From NCBI GenBank assembly GCA_023418505.1, contig JAEZZR010000001.1, positions 124,001-188,000 on the forward strand: 64,000 nt of DNA. Reading direction: 5' to 3'. Shown one piece after another: positions 35,625 through 43,718 of the stretch. Positions within the stretch are counted from its first letter, which is position 1. Each line of letters starts with the position of its first letter. Under the pieces are notes generated by a model. The model saw only the letters and a list, made by a program, of their open reading frames with translations. It made no database searches and was not told the DNA's origin. The DNA is from Actinomycetes bacterium (GTDB lineage: Bacteria > Actinomycetota > Actinomycetes > Mycobacteriales > Mycobacteriaceae). The position numbers were made by a program, and so were the translations under genes.

Positions 35625-36479
35625 CTACCCCATCCGCATTAGCCGTGCGATGTGCAAGGTTAGGTAGGTGGCTTCGTTGTCTGTGTATTCGTCGTCAGTT
35701 TCAAAGGCCAGAGCCATCAACACCCGTTTAGCAATCGTGTGAGCCTCTGGGTATTGCTCGGCAACCGTGCTGCGCAGCCGCCCAATATCGGTATCTTGGT
35801 CGGATTGCCCGGCAAACATGCGTTGCAGCAGGAATTTCACGTGCGTGATAAAACGCGCTGTTGCCAGCGAGTCCCGATCCAACACACCAGGACCTCCCGG
35901 CAGAGCCGCATCCACCACGTCCAAGACCTTCGCCAGCAGACTCGTGATATTCGCAGTCCGCTCAAACCCTTCAGTGCCACCATCAAATTGGGCATTGACC
36001 ACATGTAGTGCCAAAGCAACAGCTTCGCCCTCAGGCAGTTGCACCCCAAATTTTTCGCGAATATGCTCGCACGCCTTCTTCCCGAAGCGGTATTCATCCG
36101 GGTAGAGATGCTGCACTTCCCACTGCAGTGGCGCCGGAAACTCCTGCCCTGCCAAAGCCCGCTCGAAGGCAAAGCGAATGTGATCCGCCAGAGCGACCAC
36201 AACACTATCCGGCAGCACGGTGCCACAAATATCTTGTGCCAACCCATTTAACTCTTGAGCCAACTCCAGCTGCTCCGGCGCAATCTCCCCGATCAGGCGC
36301 GCAAATTGCTCTGGCGGTTGCCCACTAGCGGGCACATAGCATTGGTGGATCTTGCTTTCGTCCACCGCCCGCCCGCGCCGTTGTTTGTAGCCGATAGCCC
36401 GCCCGAGTAGTACAGCGTGTTCGCCATTTTGCTGCGCGAGTACCACGTTGTTGTTAAATACTTGCACAATGCGCCACAC
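35625..36479 (-). CDS. licT: LicT/BglG-family transcriptional antiterminator
   Basis: RNA-binding antiterminator controlled by PTS phosphorylation. The 284-residue protein has the CAT RNA-binding domain (1-55: VFNNNVVLAQQNG, LLGRAIGYKQRRGR), PRD1 (about 65-170, His in LADHIRFAFERA and ALHVVNAQF) and PRD2 (about 175-284, His in FITHVKFLLQR and LTLHIARLM). It is the third gene of the bglF-bglA-licT unit. Its predicted target is the RAT hairpin at 40089-40119. Without substrate, BglF would phosphorylate and inactivate it. Confidence 0.93.
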   Translation of the reverse strand: MWRIVQVFNNNVVLAQQNGEHAVLLGRAIGYKQRRGRAVDESKIHQCYVPASGQPPEQFARLIGEIAPEQLELAQELNGLAQDICGTVLPDSVVVALADHIRFAFERALAGQEFPAPLQWEVQHLYPDEYRFGKKACEHIREKFGVQLPEGEAVALALHVVNAQFDGGTEGFERTANITSLLAKVLDVVDAALPGGPGVLDRDSLATARFITHVKFLLQRMFAGQSDQDTDIGRLRSTVAEQYPEAHTIAKRVLMALAFETDDEYTDNEATYLTLHIARLMRMG

Positions 36480-36557
36480 GGGCGTTCCTTTCTTTTTGCT
36501 TCACGACGTTTTAGGCAATCGGTTTTTCTGGGCTATCGGCTTTCTAATGTTGGGTGG

Positions 36558-37967
36558 TTAAAGTTCCTCCCCATTGCTGGCGATCAGCTTTTGGTACCAG
36601 TAGAAGGAGTCTTTACGGTAGCGCTTCAGGCTGCGCAGATCTGTATCAGTGCGATCAACGTAGATGAAGCCATAGCGCTTCGCGATTCCTTGGTGGGTAG
36701 ATACCAAGTCGATGGCAGACCATGGGCAGTAACCAAAGACTTCTACCCCATCGGCAACCGCGAGATGCATCTGTTCGATATGTGCGCGCAGGTACTCGAT
36801 GCGGTAATCATCGTGGACTTTGCCGTCTTCGAGTTTGTCGAATTCGCCCAAGCCATTTTCGGTAATGATCAGTGGCAAGCGGTAGCGATCCCAAATGCGG
36901 CGCAGCATGGTGCGGAAGCCAACTGGGTCGATCTGCCAGCCAAAGTTGGTCGTCGGCAGTGTTTCGTTACCCACAGCAGCGTAGATACCTTCTTCACCTA
37001 GGGCGAGTTGCTGGTCGCCGTGACCGTCGTTAAGCGCTTGACCTGGCTTATGAGCAGCGACGGTCTGCGAGCTGTAGTAGTTAAACGCAATGAAATCTGG
37101 GTGGGCGGCAGCCAGGGTATCCATGTCGCCTTCCTCGATCTGCGGTTGCCAACCGCGGTGCTGAAGGTAACGCCAAGCTAGGTCGTTGTAGCGTCCGTGA
37201 ACCGCCAGATCCAGGTACAACCAGTTGCGGATTGCATCCCAGTTATCGGCAGCGAGTACATCTTCAGGATCCATCGAGGCAGCATAGACCGGAACGATAT
37301 TTGGAGCCGGACCAATCTTTGCCTGTGGCAACATTTCGTGGCAGGCAATCGTGGCACGAGCCTGCGCGAGGAACATATGGTGATTCTGCTGGTAGAGATC
37401 CTTTTTGGCAGCTTCGCCGGTAAGGGTGGTGGTACCAATGGCGTCGCCATGCAAAATCATCATGTTCTGCTCGTTGATGGTCAACCAGTAGGTGACCTTG
37501 TCGCCGTACTCGCGGAAGAGAATGCGAGCGTAACGCTCGAAGGCATCCACGGTATTGCGATTAGCCCAGCCACCCTTTTCGTCCAAAGCCGCTGGTAAAT
37601 CGAAATGGTACATCGTCACGATTGGCTCGATGCCTTTAGCCAAAAGAGCATCGATCAGGCGGTGGTAGAACGCGATACCGGCTGGGTTTTCTTCACCATC
37701 ACCATCCGGAACGATGCGCGTCCAAGCAATGGAGAACCGGTATGCTTTCAAGCCCAGCTCGGCAAAGAGTTCGACGTCTTCTTCTACGTGGTGGTAAGTA
37801 TCCGAAGCCACAGTGTAATCGCAGGTACCTTCAGGCAGATCCGTGCGGACATCGATGACCGATGGGCCTTTGCCATCTTCATTCCATGCGCCTTCAGTTT
37901 GATAAGCAGAGGTGGAAGCACCCCAGAAGAAGTCGGTTGGAAATGCGGGAAGCTTTTCGTACTGCAT
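36558..37967 (-). CDS. bglA: 6-phospho-beta-glucosidase, glycoside hydrolase family 1
   Basis: Hydrolyses beta-glucosides that BglF has imported and phosphorylated. The 469-residue protein starts MQYEKLPAFPTDFFWGASTSAYQTEGAWNEDGKG, shows the acid/base Glu in TINEQN and the nucleophile Glu in ITENGLGEFD, and ends with the GFIYVDR segment. The ATG has AAAGGA 9 nt upstream; a 24-residue extension overlapping bglF is not real. It begins 16 nt after bglF. Confidence 0.95.
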   Translation of the reverse strand: MQYEKLPAFPTDFFWGASTSAYQTEGAWNEDGKGPSVIDVRTDLPEGTCDYTVASDTYHHVEEDVELFAELGLKAYRFSIAWTRIVPDGDGEENPAGIAFYHRLIDALLAKGIEPIVTMYHFDLPAALDEKGGWANRNTVDAFERYARILFREYGDKVTYWLTINEQNMMILHGDAIGTTTLTGEAAKKDLYQQNHHMFLAQARATIACHEMLPQAKIGPAPNIVPVYAASMDPEDVLAADNWDAIRNWLYLDLAVHGRYNDLAWRYLQHRGWQPQIEEGDMDTLAAAHPDFIAFNYYSSQTVAAHKPGQALNDGHGDQQLALGEEGIYAAVGNETLPTTNFGWQIDPVGFRTMLRRIWDRYRLPLIITENGLGEFDKLEDGKVHDDYRIEYLRAHIEQMHLAVADGVEVFGYCPWSAIDLVSTHQGIAKRYGFIYVDRTDTDLRSLKRYRKDSFYWYQKLIASNGEEL

Positions 37968-37983
37968 TGATTGATTCCTTTCT

Positions 37984-39966
37984 TTATGCAGTTTCTTCTG
38001 CTGTTTGATTTGCAGTTTCTTCAGCTGATTCAGCTTCATTACTGATCAGGGCAAGAGGCTCATTTTGGGCAATGCTGCCAAGCTGTAGTGGGGTGACCTG
38101 CGTGGTATTCGGTTTTGTAACCACCAAGATAGTGGTGGGATCCAGATTTCGGCTGGAGAGCAATTCCCAATCCACCTCAGCTAGTACCTGACCAGCTTCA
38201 ACGGTGTCGCCACGTTGTACCAGCGGAGTGAAACCTTCGCCTTCCAGGCCTACTGTGTCTAGTCCGACGTGGATCAACACATCCATTCCAGTAGCGGTAC
38301 GGATGCCATAGGCGTGACCAGACTTCATAGCTACTTTGATGGCGCCAGCCGCGGGAGCGGTGATTACTCCGCCTTCAGGCTTTACTGCGACTCCATTGCC
38401 CATGCTTCCGGAGGAGAATACTGGGTCTTCTACTTGCTCCAGTGGGATCACTTCACCAGTAGCAGGGCTGATGAATTCAGTGGTAGCAGCGTTAGGCGCG
38501 ATTTCGGGAGCTGGAGTTGGATTAGCTTCGGCGCGGTCTTCGGCAAGTTCTTCCTTGCTGAGTCCAAAGAAGTAGCAAAGTACCGTGGCGAGAATAAAGC
38601 TGACCAGTGTGCCGATCGTGAGCCAAGCGAAGTTGGCCAGGCTGTCGCCATTTGGGTCGATACCAAAGCTTAGTGTGAGCAGGCCTGGCGCTCCGACTGT
38701 GTAGGAACGTACTTCGGCGATACCGACTACGGCGCCACCGATACCCGCAGCAAGAACTGCCAGCACGAATGGTCGTTTACGTGGCAAAGTCACGCCATAA
38801 ACCGCAGGTTCAGTAATGCCGAAGATACCGGCCAGAGCAGCTGATCCAGCCAATGCTTTCGGCTTTGCAGAGCGCAAGCGCAAGAAGATTCCTAATGCTG
38901 CACCAGCCTGGCTGAGTACTGCAGGAAATAGTGGACTAATAAGCGGATCGTAACCATTGACTGCCACATTGTTAATGAACGCAGGCACAATTCCCCAGTG
39001 CACACCAAAGATCACCATGACCTGCCACAACATTGCCAGCAAGATACCAGCGATGACTGGAGAGGCACTGTAGACAGCCTGAAGCATATTTGCCAAAACT
39101 TCACCGACATATACCCCGGCTGGACCTACGGTGAGCAAAGCCACCGGGACAATAACCATCAGTGAGAAGAGCGGGGTAAGGAACTGGCGAATTGATTCAT
39201 GGAAGATCCGATCCAGGCGCTTTTCTAACACGCTTTGTAACCACACCGCCAAGATGATTGGGATGACAGTGGAACTGTAGCTTTGCAGAATGACCGGGAT
39301 CCCAAGGAAAGTCACATGTCCGCCACCAGAGGCAAAATCTAAGAGCGTGCTTGTGGTCTCTGTGCCGTCGGAAGCCAGGGTGATCGGCTCAATTGAGGTA
39401 TAAAGCAACGCTCCTGAGATGGCTACCGCGGTATAGACGCTGGCACCGAACTTTCGCGCTGCTGTGATTGCCAGAATTACTGGGAGGAAGAAGAAAAAGG
39501 CATCGCCAGCAGCAAAGAGAATTGCGTAGGTAGTGCTAGTGCTACTGAGTAATCCGGTTACGGATGCTAGCGCCAAAAGGCCTTTGAGGATACCGGCGCC
39601 GGCCATCGTGCCCAGCAATGGAGCAAAGATCGAGGAAATAATATCCACGGCTTTGCTAAGTAGATTCTGCTCCTCCGCAGAATTATCTAAAGTTGCGTTT
39701 TTCGAATCAGCGGTCAGGTTTGCCGGTAAAGCTTGGTACACCTGCGAGACATTATTGCCCACCACTACCTGGAACTGGCCGCCCGATTCCACCACAGTGA
39801 TCACACCAGCCAGATCCTTGACTGCGGCATCATCAGCTTTGCTGCGATCCTTGAGAACAAAACGCAGGCGGGTAGCACAGTGCATTACCGACTTCACGTT
39901 GTCTTCCCCACCCACTGCGGGCACCAGATCACTGGCCAGCTGCGCATAATCTATGGTCTTCGCCAT
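37984..39966 (-). CDS. bglF: PTS beta-glucoside permease EIIBCA
   Basis: Imports and phosphorylates aryl-beta-glucosides. The 660-residue protein runs B-C-A: the EIIB domain at 1-85 with phospho-Cys30 in VMHCATRLRF, the EIIC membrane domain with about ten helices (105-465), and the EIIA domain (500-645) with the phospho-His in DVLIHVGLDTV. The ATG has AAAGGAG 8 nt upstream. Its leader carries the LicT target and terminator. Confidence 0.95.
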   Translation of the reverse strand: MAKTIDYAQLASDLVPAVGGEDNVKSVMHCATRLRFVLKDRSKADDAAVKDLAGVITVVESGGQFQVVVGNNVSQVYQALPANLTADSKNATLDNSAEEQNLLSKAVDIISSIFAPLLGTMAGAGILKGLLALASVTGLLSSTSTTYAILFAAGDAFFFFLPVILAITAARKFGASVYTAVAISGALLYTSIEPITLASDGTETTSTLLDFASGGGHVTFLGIPVILQSYSSTVIPIILAVWLQSVLEKRLDRIFHESIRQFLTPLFSLMVIVPVALLTVGPAGVYVGEVLANMLQAVYSASPVIAGILLAMLWQVMVIFGVHWGIVPAFINNVAVNGYDPLISPLFPAVLSQAGAALGIFLRLRSAKPKALAGSAALAGIFGITEPAVYGVTLPRKRPFVLAVLAAGIGGAVVGIAEVRSYTVGAPGLLTLSFGIDPNGDSLANFAWLTIGTLVSFILATVLCYFFGLSKEELAEDRAEANPTPAPEIAPNAATTEFISPATGEVIPLEQVEDPVFSSGSMGNGVAVKPEGGVITAPAAGAIKVAMKSGHAYGIRTATGMDVLIHVGLDTVGLEGEGFTPLVQRGDTVEAGQVLAEVDWELLSSRNLDPTTILVVTKPNTTQVTPLQLGSIAQNEPLALISNEAESAEETANQTAEETA

Positions 39967-40050
39967 GATTAGCTCCTTTGCTTCAAGAAATACTGAGGTA
40001 TTTCATTTGCTACGAAGCCTCCTGCGTCGCCGTGATGATCCCGAGAAAAC

Positions 40051-40094
40051 AAAAAAGCCTGGCCAATACACACATAGTGCATTAGCCAGGCTTT
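40051..40094 (-). terminator. Leader terminator of the bgl operon
   Basis: On the minus strand AAAGCCTGGCTAAT (40081-40094) pairs over 14 bp, with one G-U, with ATTGGCCAGGCTTT; the loop is GCACTATGTGTGT or so and a run of six T follows. It ends about 85 nt before the bglF start and is the attenuator that LicT must prevent. Confidence 0.9.
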
Positions 40095-40119
40095 GCTCCC
40101 ACGCTTTAGATTCGATTCC
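40089..40119 (-). promoter_or_regulatory. LicT ribonucleic antiterminator (RAT) target
   Basis: The minus-strand 31-mer begins GGAATCGAATCTAAAG and ends GGGAGCAAAGCC, close to the LicT/BglG consensus (GGAT...ACTG...GGCAGGCAAAACC). Its last six bases, AAAGCC, are the 5' arm of the terminator, so the two structures are mutually exclusive, as in known systems. Confidence 0.75.
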
Positions 40120-40232
40120 TAGAGCCTAAGCCCTGGAATCCGCGTGCTGTATGAACAGCTTCGGGATGGCAACCCTGAAGGTTTCCTTGAATGCCACCAT
40201 CATAAATCCAGGCAACCCAAGAAGGCTGCAAT

Positions 40233-40248
40233 TGTGATGGAAGTTACA
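40233..40248. promoter_or_regulatory. GlxR/CRP-like operator upstream of bglF
   Basis: TGTGA-N6-TTACA on the plus strand matches 9 of 10 arm bases of the GlxR consensus TGTGA-N6-TCACA. It lies just upstream of the RAT leader and next to the xthA stop. Confidence 0.5.
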
Positions 40249-40260
40249 ACACCAACCGAA

Positions 40261-41223
40261 CTACTCATACCGTGCGATCACTGGCGCGTGATCCGTCCAG
40301 CGCAAGTCATACGCTGCAGGTTTATCCACATGCGCACTTACTGCACGCTGCAACATCGGCTCCGTGACAGCCTGGTAATCGATCCGCCACCCTGCATCGG
40401 TATCAAAGGCTTGCCCGCGGTAGGTCCACCACGACCACGGCCCGGCGATCTCTGGATGCAGACGACGAGTCACATCGAACCACACTGGATTCTCCGCTAC
40501 CGCAGGTGGCGTCCACTCTGAGCCATCGGTAAACAGGCTGGACTTCAGCTCTTTCGGCGAAGCATTCACCCGCGTTTCCTGGGGTGCTTCGTCTGGGAAG
40601 GTGCCGAAGACCGAATCCATCCACGCACGCTCCGTTGGCAAAAAGCCACTCTTCGAGCGGTTCGTCTTCCAGTTCTTCAAATCTTGTTCGCGGTGGCAGA
40701 TGTTCCAGTCGCCACCAATAACTGCATGGTAGCCGTCAGCGCCCTTGCTACCAAGATCCCGCAAGAACCCCGAAAACGCATCCAAGAATTGGTATTTCTC
40801 GTCTTGCTTAGCAGAGTTTGCAGCTCCCGACGGAAGATACAGCGAAGCCACGCTTACTTCGTGCCCCAGTGGGCTATCAGCAGCGGAAATCACGCCCGAG
40901 ATATACCGACCGGACTGATCGAATTGCTCGGAGCCGAAGCCGATTGTGACGTCGTCAAGCGCAAAACGAGACAAAATACCAACGCCGGCACGGCCTTTTG
41001 CGAGTTCGTTTTCTGCGCCGTACCAATGCCAACCAGCGTCGATGGCGGGCTGTAGTGCCAGTTGCGCCTGCTTAGCGGTGGCGCGCACTTCCTGCAGCAG
41101 CACTACCTGTGCCTCGGTCTGTTCGAGCCACGGCAGCATGCCTCGGTTGGTTTCGCTGCGTTCTTTCACAGCGGCGCGGATGCCGTTGACATTCAAAGTT
41201 GCAATAGTAAGCGGAGAACTCAT
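40261..41223 (-). CDS. xthA: Exodeoxyribonuclease III
   Basis: AP endonuclease / 3'-5' exonuclease for base excision repair. The 320-residue protein has TIATLNVNGIRAA, the metal Glu in VVLLQEVRAT, GGDWNICHREQD, a WRIDYQAV segment and the catalytic LRWTDHAPVIA. ATG at 41221-41223 is preferred over GTG at 41229; AGGA lies 7-8 nt upstream. It follows the MFS gene by 9 nt. Confidence 0.93.
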   Translation of the reverse strand: MSSPLTIATLNVNGIRAAVKERSETNRGMLPWLEQTEAQVVLLQEVRATAKQAQLALQPAIDAGWHWYGAENELAKGRAGVGILSRFALDDVTIGFGSEQFDQSGRYISGVISAADSPLGHEVSVASLYLPSGAANSAKQDEKYQFLDAFSGFLRDLGSKGADGYHAVIGGDWNICHREQDLKNWKTNRSKSGFLPTERAWMDSVFGTFPDEAPQETRVNASPKELKSSLFTDGSEWTPPAVAENPVWFDVTRRLHPEIAGPWSWWTYRGQAFDTDAGWRIDYQAVTEPMLQRAVSAHVDKPAAYDLRWTDHAPVIARYE

Positions 41224-41232
41224 ACGCACATC

Positions 41233-42501
41233 CTATCGACCGCGGGCGCGCAACCACACCGCCGGTGCCCAAGCACCAATAGCGGCAATCGCCATCACAG
41301 CACCTGCCAGCGCCGGCGCACTATAGCCATAACCTGCAGCGATCACCGCACCGCCAATTGCCGCACCACCGGCATTCGCGGTATTCAAAGCGGCCTGATT
41401 TAGTGCGGCTGCAAGGGTCTGGGCTCGACCGGCGACATCCATCAGGCGGGTCTGCAAGCTTGGGATCAACGTGGAACCCAGCAAACCAATCAAGCCGAAG
41501 TTAATGATTGCCGCCACGCTGTACTGCGAGGTGAAGTAAAACGCCGTCAGCGTCACCGCCATGCCGATCAAGACATAAACGATGCCCCACTCCCCGAAGC
41601 GATCGGCCACCCGACCACCCAGATCAGTGCCAATCACCATGCCGATGCCGTAAGCCATCAACACCAGCCACATCATGTTTTCGGGGTAGCCGGCAACTTC
41701 GGTCATCGTCCAGGTGATGTAGGTATACACCGCGAACATGCCACCAAAACCGATAGTGCCGATCGCAACAGTGAGCCACACCTGGGTGGTAGCCAGAGCA
41801 CCGAGTTCCTCGATAGGGCGAGTTTTAGGCATGCGGGTCATGTGCGGTACCGCAAACCACAGGCACAACAGCGCTGCCAGCCCAATGAACGTGACGAAAA
41901 CGAACGCATAACGCCACCCGAATGCATGCCCCAATGCTTGTGCGGCTGGCACACCGATCACCGTAGCGACGGATAAGCCCATACCCGCCATTGCCACAGC
42001 TCGGCCACGTTTTCCAGGTTTCGCTAACGACGCAGAAACTAAAGCTGCAACCGAGAAATACGCTCCGTGGGGCAGGCCGGCAATGAAGCGAGAAATCATC
42101 ACCGTCGTAAAGCTGCCAAAGCTGCCCGCAAATACGGTTGCGGCGTTGCCGATTGTGAATGCGGCCATGAGCAGCAACAACATGCGGCGGCGCGGAATCG
42201 AACCGGTGAGCACCGTAATCAGAGGAGCACCAACAACCACACCAATGGCGTACATCGAAATGACGGCGCCGGATTGTGCTTCGGTCCGCCCGAAATCTTC
42301 AGCGATGTACGGCAGCAAGCCCATCGCAACGAACTCGGTGACGCCGATACCGAACGCGCCTACGGACAGCGCAACGATAACTAAATTACGGCGCAAATCC
42401 GAGATGTCGTCCTGCCTTGGCACCGGGCGCCGACGGGATAAAAGCGCCTGGTTAACACGAGTATTCGCGGGGGAGGCAAGGGTAGGCAGAAACTTGGGCA
42501 T
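41233..42501 (-). CDS. MFS transporter, AraJ/drug-sugar efflux type
   Basis: A 422-residue transporter with twelve predicted helices. The first helix contains ALSVGAFGIGVTEFVAMGLLPYIAEDFG, and the loop 2-3 motif is PLITVLTGSIPRRRML, with RFIAGLPHGAYFSVAA typical of the AraJ/DHA1 group. It probably exports sugars or drugs; substrate unknown. A 35-residue polar leader precedes helix 1. TAGTTT lies 6 nt before the ATG, suggesting a leaderless transcript covering xthA too. Confidence 0.87.
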   Translation of the reverse strand: MPKFLPTLASPANTRVNQALLSRRRPVPRQDDISDLRRNLVIVALSVGAFGIGVTEFVAMGLLPYIAEDFGRTEAQSGAVISMYAIGVVVGAPLITVLTGSIPRRRMLLLLMAAFTIGNAATVFAGSFGSFTTVMISRFIAGLPHGAYFSVAALVSASLAKPGKRGRAVAMAGMGLSVATVIGVPAAQALGHAFGWRYAFVFVTFIGLAALLCLWFAVPHMTRMPKTRPIEELGALATTQVWLTVAIGTIGFGGMFAVYTYITWTMTEVAGYPENMMWLVLMAYGIGMVIGTDLGGRVADRFGEWGIVYVLIGMAVTLTAFYFTSQYSVAAIINFGLIGLLGSTLIPSLQTRLMDVAGRAQTLAAALNQAALNTANAGGAAIGGAVIAAGYGYSAPALAGAVMAIAAIGAWAPAVWLRARGR

Positions 42502-42507
42502 GGAACT

Positions 42508-42513
42508 AAACTA
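42508..42513 (-). promoter_or_regulatory. -10 element of the MFS-xthA unit
   Basis: TAGTTT ends 6 nt before the MFS ATG. Confidence 0.4.
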
Positions 42514-42567
42514 GTAGCCGTACCTAATCCACGTAAGCCACTGAGATAGGAATCACGGGAAACCCTG

Positions 42568-43557
42568 ATGGCACAGCATTGGAACTTTTACACAGAACTC
42601 GGATTGGATCGCAATAAAGCTGGCGACGAGCTGGAACGCGATATTCAAGGAAAAGTGGAAAACCTCAAACAACAAGGCGTTGCTGAAAGTGACGGCCAAG
42701 TCCAGCAACTATTGGTAGCGCGGACGATCTTGGGCTCGAATCAATTGCGGCGGCGTTATGACGAGCGGCTGAACGACGACACGGCACCCGCCATGGATGC
42801 CGGGGCACTGAGCTACTTTGCGAGGCATGGCTCATTCCTGGATGAAGCGGGCAACTTTCAGCTTCATGACACGCGGGATAATGCAGCACCGAGTGCGACG
42901 ACACCGCAGGCATCGGGGGTGCAAGGGTCTGGCTCACAGGGTTCGGGGTCGGCGGGGTCGAATGGCCCGGCATCGTCGAGTGCGCAAACTTCGCAGCAGA
43001 GGCCTTACGCACAGGCGGTAACCACCACTAAGCAATACGTACCGGCACCGGCAGCGGATGCTGAACTTTCCCTGCCACAGAGGCTGAAGACGGCTCCAAT
43101 GCTCGTGAAAGTTTTGGCTTGGCTGCTGGCTGGTCTTGCTTTCGCCCAAACCTTACTAGCACTTTTCGCTCTCATCCTTTTATGGAATTCTCCTGGCGAA
43201 ACTTTGCAATCCCTAGTTGGGACTGCAATCTCTATGGTTGTCGTGCCTATGCTTGCGTGTTTGCTAACTTTCCAGGCCTATCTGAATACCTCCTGGTGCG
43301 TGCGGGTGATTAAGGGGCACGATCGGGATTATTTCTTCCCATTCCTTGCGCTATATAGCCTCTTTTCTGCTCTCTCTGTCACCATGTTCATCTTCTATGG
43401 GGTGGGCTTCGACGACGGGTTAATTGCGTTTGTCACCTTCGTCTTCATGGCTGCTCATATCGCCGTTGCAATCATCGGTGTCCTGCCAGATACCCGCCAG
43501 TGGTTCAAGGGCAATACCACTGTGGTCTCGCGGTCTACTCAGCCGTACCAACAGTAG
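42568..43557 (+). CDS. Membrane protein with degenerate J-like N-domain
   Basis: 329 residues, family not recognised. Residues 4-68 read like a J-domain: NFYTELGLDRNKAGDELERD at the start and ILGSNQLRRRYDERL at the end, but no HPD tripeptide lies between. A Ser/Gly/Gln-rich linker (about 100-155) leads to four hydrophobic helices (about 176-310) and a short tail. It could be a membrane adaptor that no longer stimulates DnaK; this is inference. Divergent from the MFS gene. Confidence 0.65.
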   Translation: MAQHWNFYTELGLDRNKAGDELERDIQGKVENLKQQGVAESDGQVQQLLVARTILGSNQLRRRYDERLNDDTAPAMDAGALSYFARHGSFLDEAGNFQLHDTRDNAAPSATTPQASGVQGSGSQGSGSAGSNGPASSSAQTSQQRPYAQAVTTTKQYVPAPAADAELSLPQRLKTAPMLVKVLAWLLAGLAFAQTLLALFALILLWNSPGETLQSLVGTAISMVVVPMLACLLTFQAYLNTSWCVRVIKGHDRDYFFPFLALYSLFSALSVTMFIFYGVGFDDGLIAFVTFVFMAAHIAVAIIGVLPDTRQWFKGNTTVVSRSTQPYQQ

Positions 43558-43580
43558 GGCTACTTCAGTAGGGTTCTTCG

Positions 43581-43619
43581 AGCGATCGCGGTTCGGCTCA
43601 CCGGCCACCGTCGATCGCT
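43581..43619. repeat. Inverted repeat between the J-like gene and icd
   Basis: AGCGATCG at 43581-43588 and CGATCGCT at 43612-43619, with inner GGT/ACC pairs, enclose a loop of about 14 nt. No U-run follows, so it is a hairpin of uncertain role. Confidence 0.45.
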
Positions 43620-43658
43620 GAAGCTGAAGGCTTAGGGCAATTTCGGTATCGTAGATGT

Positions 43659-43687
43659 TTGACTCGAGGTTTTGATTTACCTCTAAA
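43659..43687 (+). promoter_or_regulatory. Possible icd promoter
   Basis: TTGACT at 43659-43664 and TCTAAA at 43682-43687 are 17 nt apart, 31 nt before the icd ATG. The -10 matches only 4 of 6 positions. Confidence 0.35.
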
Positions 43688-43718
43688 AGCTCACCCGGAG
43701 AAAGTAGGAACTGTTTTT

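Noticed and set aside
36558..38039. Longer form of the 6-phospho-beta-glucosidase with a Lys/Gln-rich leader
   Set aside because: The extra 24 residues are encoded antisense-free within the end of bglF and lack a ribosome site; the ATG at 37967 has AAAGGA.
40144..40521. Plus-strand ORF of 125 codons between bgl leader and xthA
   Set aside because: It overlaps xthA antisense and the bgl control region, and shows no family similarity.
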